A DNA stretch of 6,011 bases. Source: Candidatus Nanopelagicaceae bacterium. GTDB taxonomy: Bacteria; Actinomycetota; Actinomycetes; Nanopelagicales; Nanopelagicaceae. Shown here piece by piece: positions 5,690-6,011 of this stretch. The stretch covers positions 1 through 6,011 of the forward strand of contig CANLHC010000054.1 of NCBI GenBank assembly GCA_947490625.1. The letters are read 5' to 3'. The notes beneath the pieces were generated by a model, which was given only the letters and a program-made list of their open reading frames with translations, searched no databases and was not told the origin of the DNA. The translations under genes were made by a program, and so were the position numbers. Each line of letters opens with the position of its first letter. Within the stretch, counting starts at the first letter, position 1.

Positions 5690-6011
5690 GTGATCGTTTA
5701 GCGACATACATCGCCGCATCTGCCTTTGCTAGTAAATCCCCACCTTCACTATTGCTGACATGGCCAATGCTGACTCCAACAGAGATGTTCTTTCCCTCGA
5801 TAAGAAAGGGATAGCTGACACAGGCTTTCAGCGCTTGAACTATTTCTAGCGTTGAGTGTGAAGTGCCATTGAGTAGGACACCAAACTCGTCACCACCCAG
5901 CCTTGCAAGAAGTGCGCTCTCTGGCAGAACTCGAGCAAATCGTGCAGCAACTTGAATCAGGACTTGATCGCCGGCACCATGCCCGCATTGATCATTTACC
6001 TGCTTAAATCC
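5679..6011 (-). CDS. GGDEF-domain protein, likely diguanylate cyclase (C-terminal part, partial)
   Basis: The last 110 residues of a gene entering from the right edge, ending at a TAG complementary to 5679-5681. Residues are numbered from the edge. GFKQVNDQCGHGAGDQVL at 1-18 is the substrate-binding start of a GGDEF domain (normally D-x-D-x-FKxxND-x-x-GHxxGDxxL). RLGGDEFGVLL at 37-47 carries an exact GGDEF signature loop at 39-43. SVGVSIGH at 77-84 and LLAKADAAMYVAKR at 93-106 are the usual closing strand and helix. This predicts synthesis of the second messenger c-di-GMP from two GTP. The inhibitory RxxD site, expected to start 9 residues before the first Gly of the signature, reads PESA (30-33) and is absent. 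N-terminal sensory domains lie outside the window. Its 3' end overlaps the photolyase 3' end by 11 bases in convergent orientation; no terminator is visible between them. Confidence 0.9.
   Translation of the reverse strand, partial: GFKQVNDQCGHGAGDQVLIQVAARFARVLPESALLARLGGDEFGVLLNGTSHSTLEIVQALKACVSYPFLIEGKNISVGVSIGHVSNSEGGDLLAKADAAMYVAKRSLTL

Noticed and set aside
1..6011. CRISPR arrays, insertion sequences, tRNA genes, defence or phage modules
   Set aside because: No regularly spaced repeats, transposase, terminal inverted repeats or cloverleaf-like sequence were seen; nearly every base is assigned to a housekeeping-type gene.

Overview
This window looks like ordinary chromosome from a small-genome, planktonic actinobacterium. 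The freshwater Nanopelagicales (acI, Planktophila-like) are my best guess. SerC, PdxH and the citrate synthase all read as the actinobacterial versions of their families. Base composition, judged by eye, sits near or a little under half G+C, far below soil actinobacteria. Genes are packed with gaps of 2 to 9 bases or with overlaps. The taxonomic call is inference from protein resemblance and compactness; no rRNA or tRNA is present to settle it.

Layout: the left half is a leftward (minus-strand) gene train. In transcription order it is pdxH (2386-3060), serC (1258-2376), a 12-helix MFS transporter (71-1255) and the first 24 codons of a small membrane-anchored protein that runs off the left edge (1-74, GTG start overlapping the MFS stop). 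A 131-base divergent intergenic region (3061-3191) separates this train from a rightward pair: citrate synthase 2 (3192-4307) and, 8 bases later, a class I DNA photolyase (4316-5689). At the right edge the C-terminal 110 residues of a GGDEF-domain protein lie on the minus strand (5679-6011), overlapping the photolyase tail-to-tail by 11 bases.

How the genes work together: PdxH makes pyridoxal 5'-phosphate and SerC uses it for serine synthesis, so the leftward operon couples cofactor supply to a user enzyme. Citrate synthase feeds the TCA cycle, and photolyase repairs UV damage, which fits life in sunlit surface water. The GGDEF enzyme belongs to a separate convergent transcription unit. No mobile element, CRISPR array, RNA gene, phage or defence signature is visible, and I found no undescribed system. 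The points worth a second look are start-site choices, possible leader hairpins before the citrate synthase, a catalytic Asp-to-Glu change, a Tyr in the photolyase electron-transfer chain, and a GGDEF domain lacking its inhibitory site.
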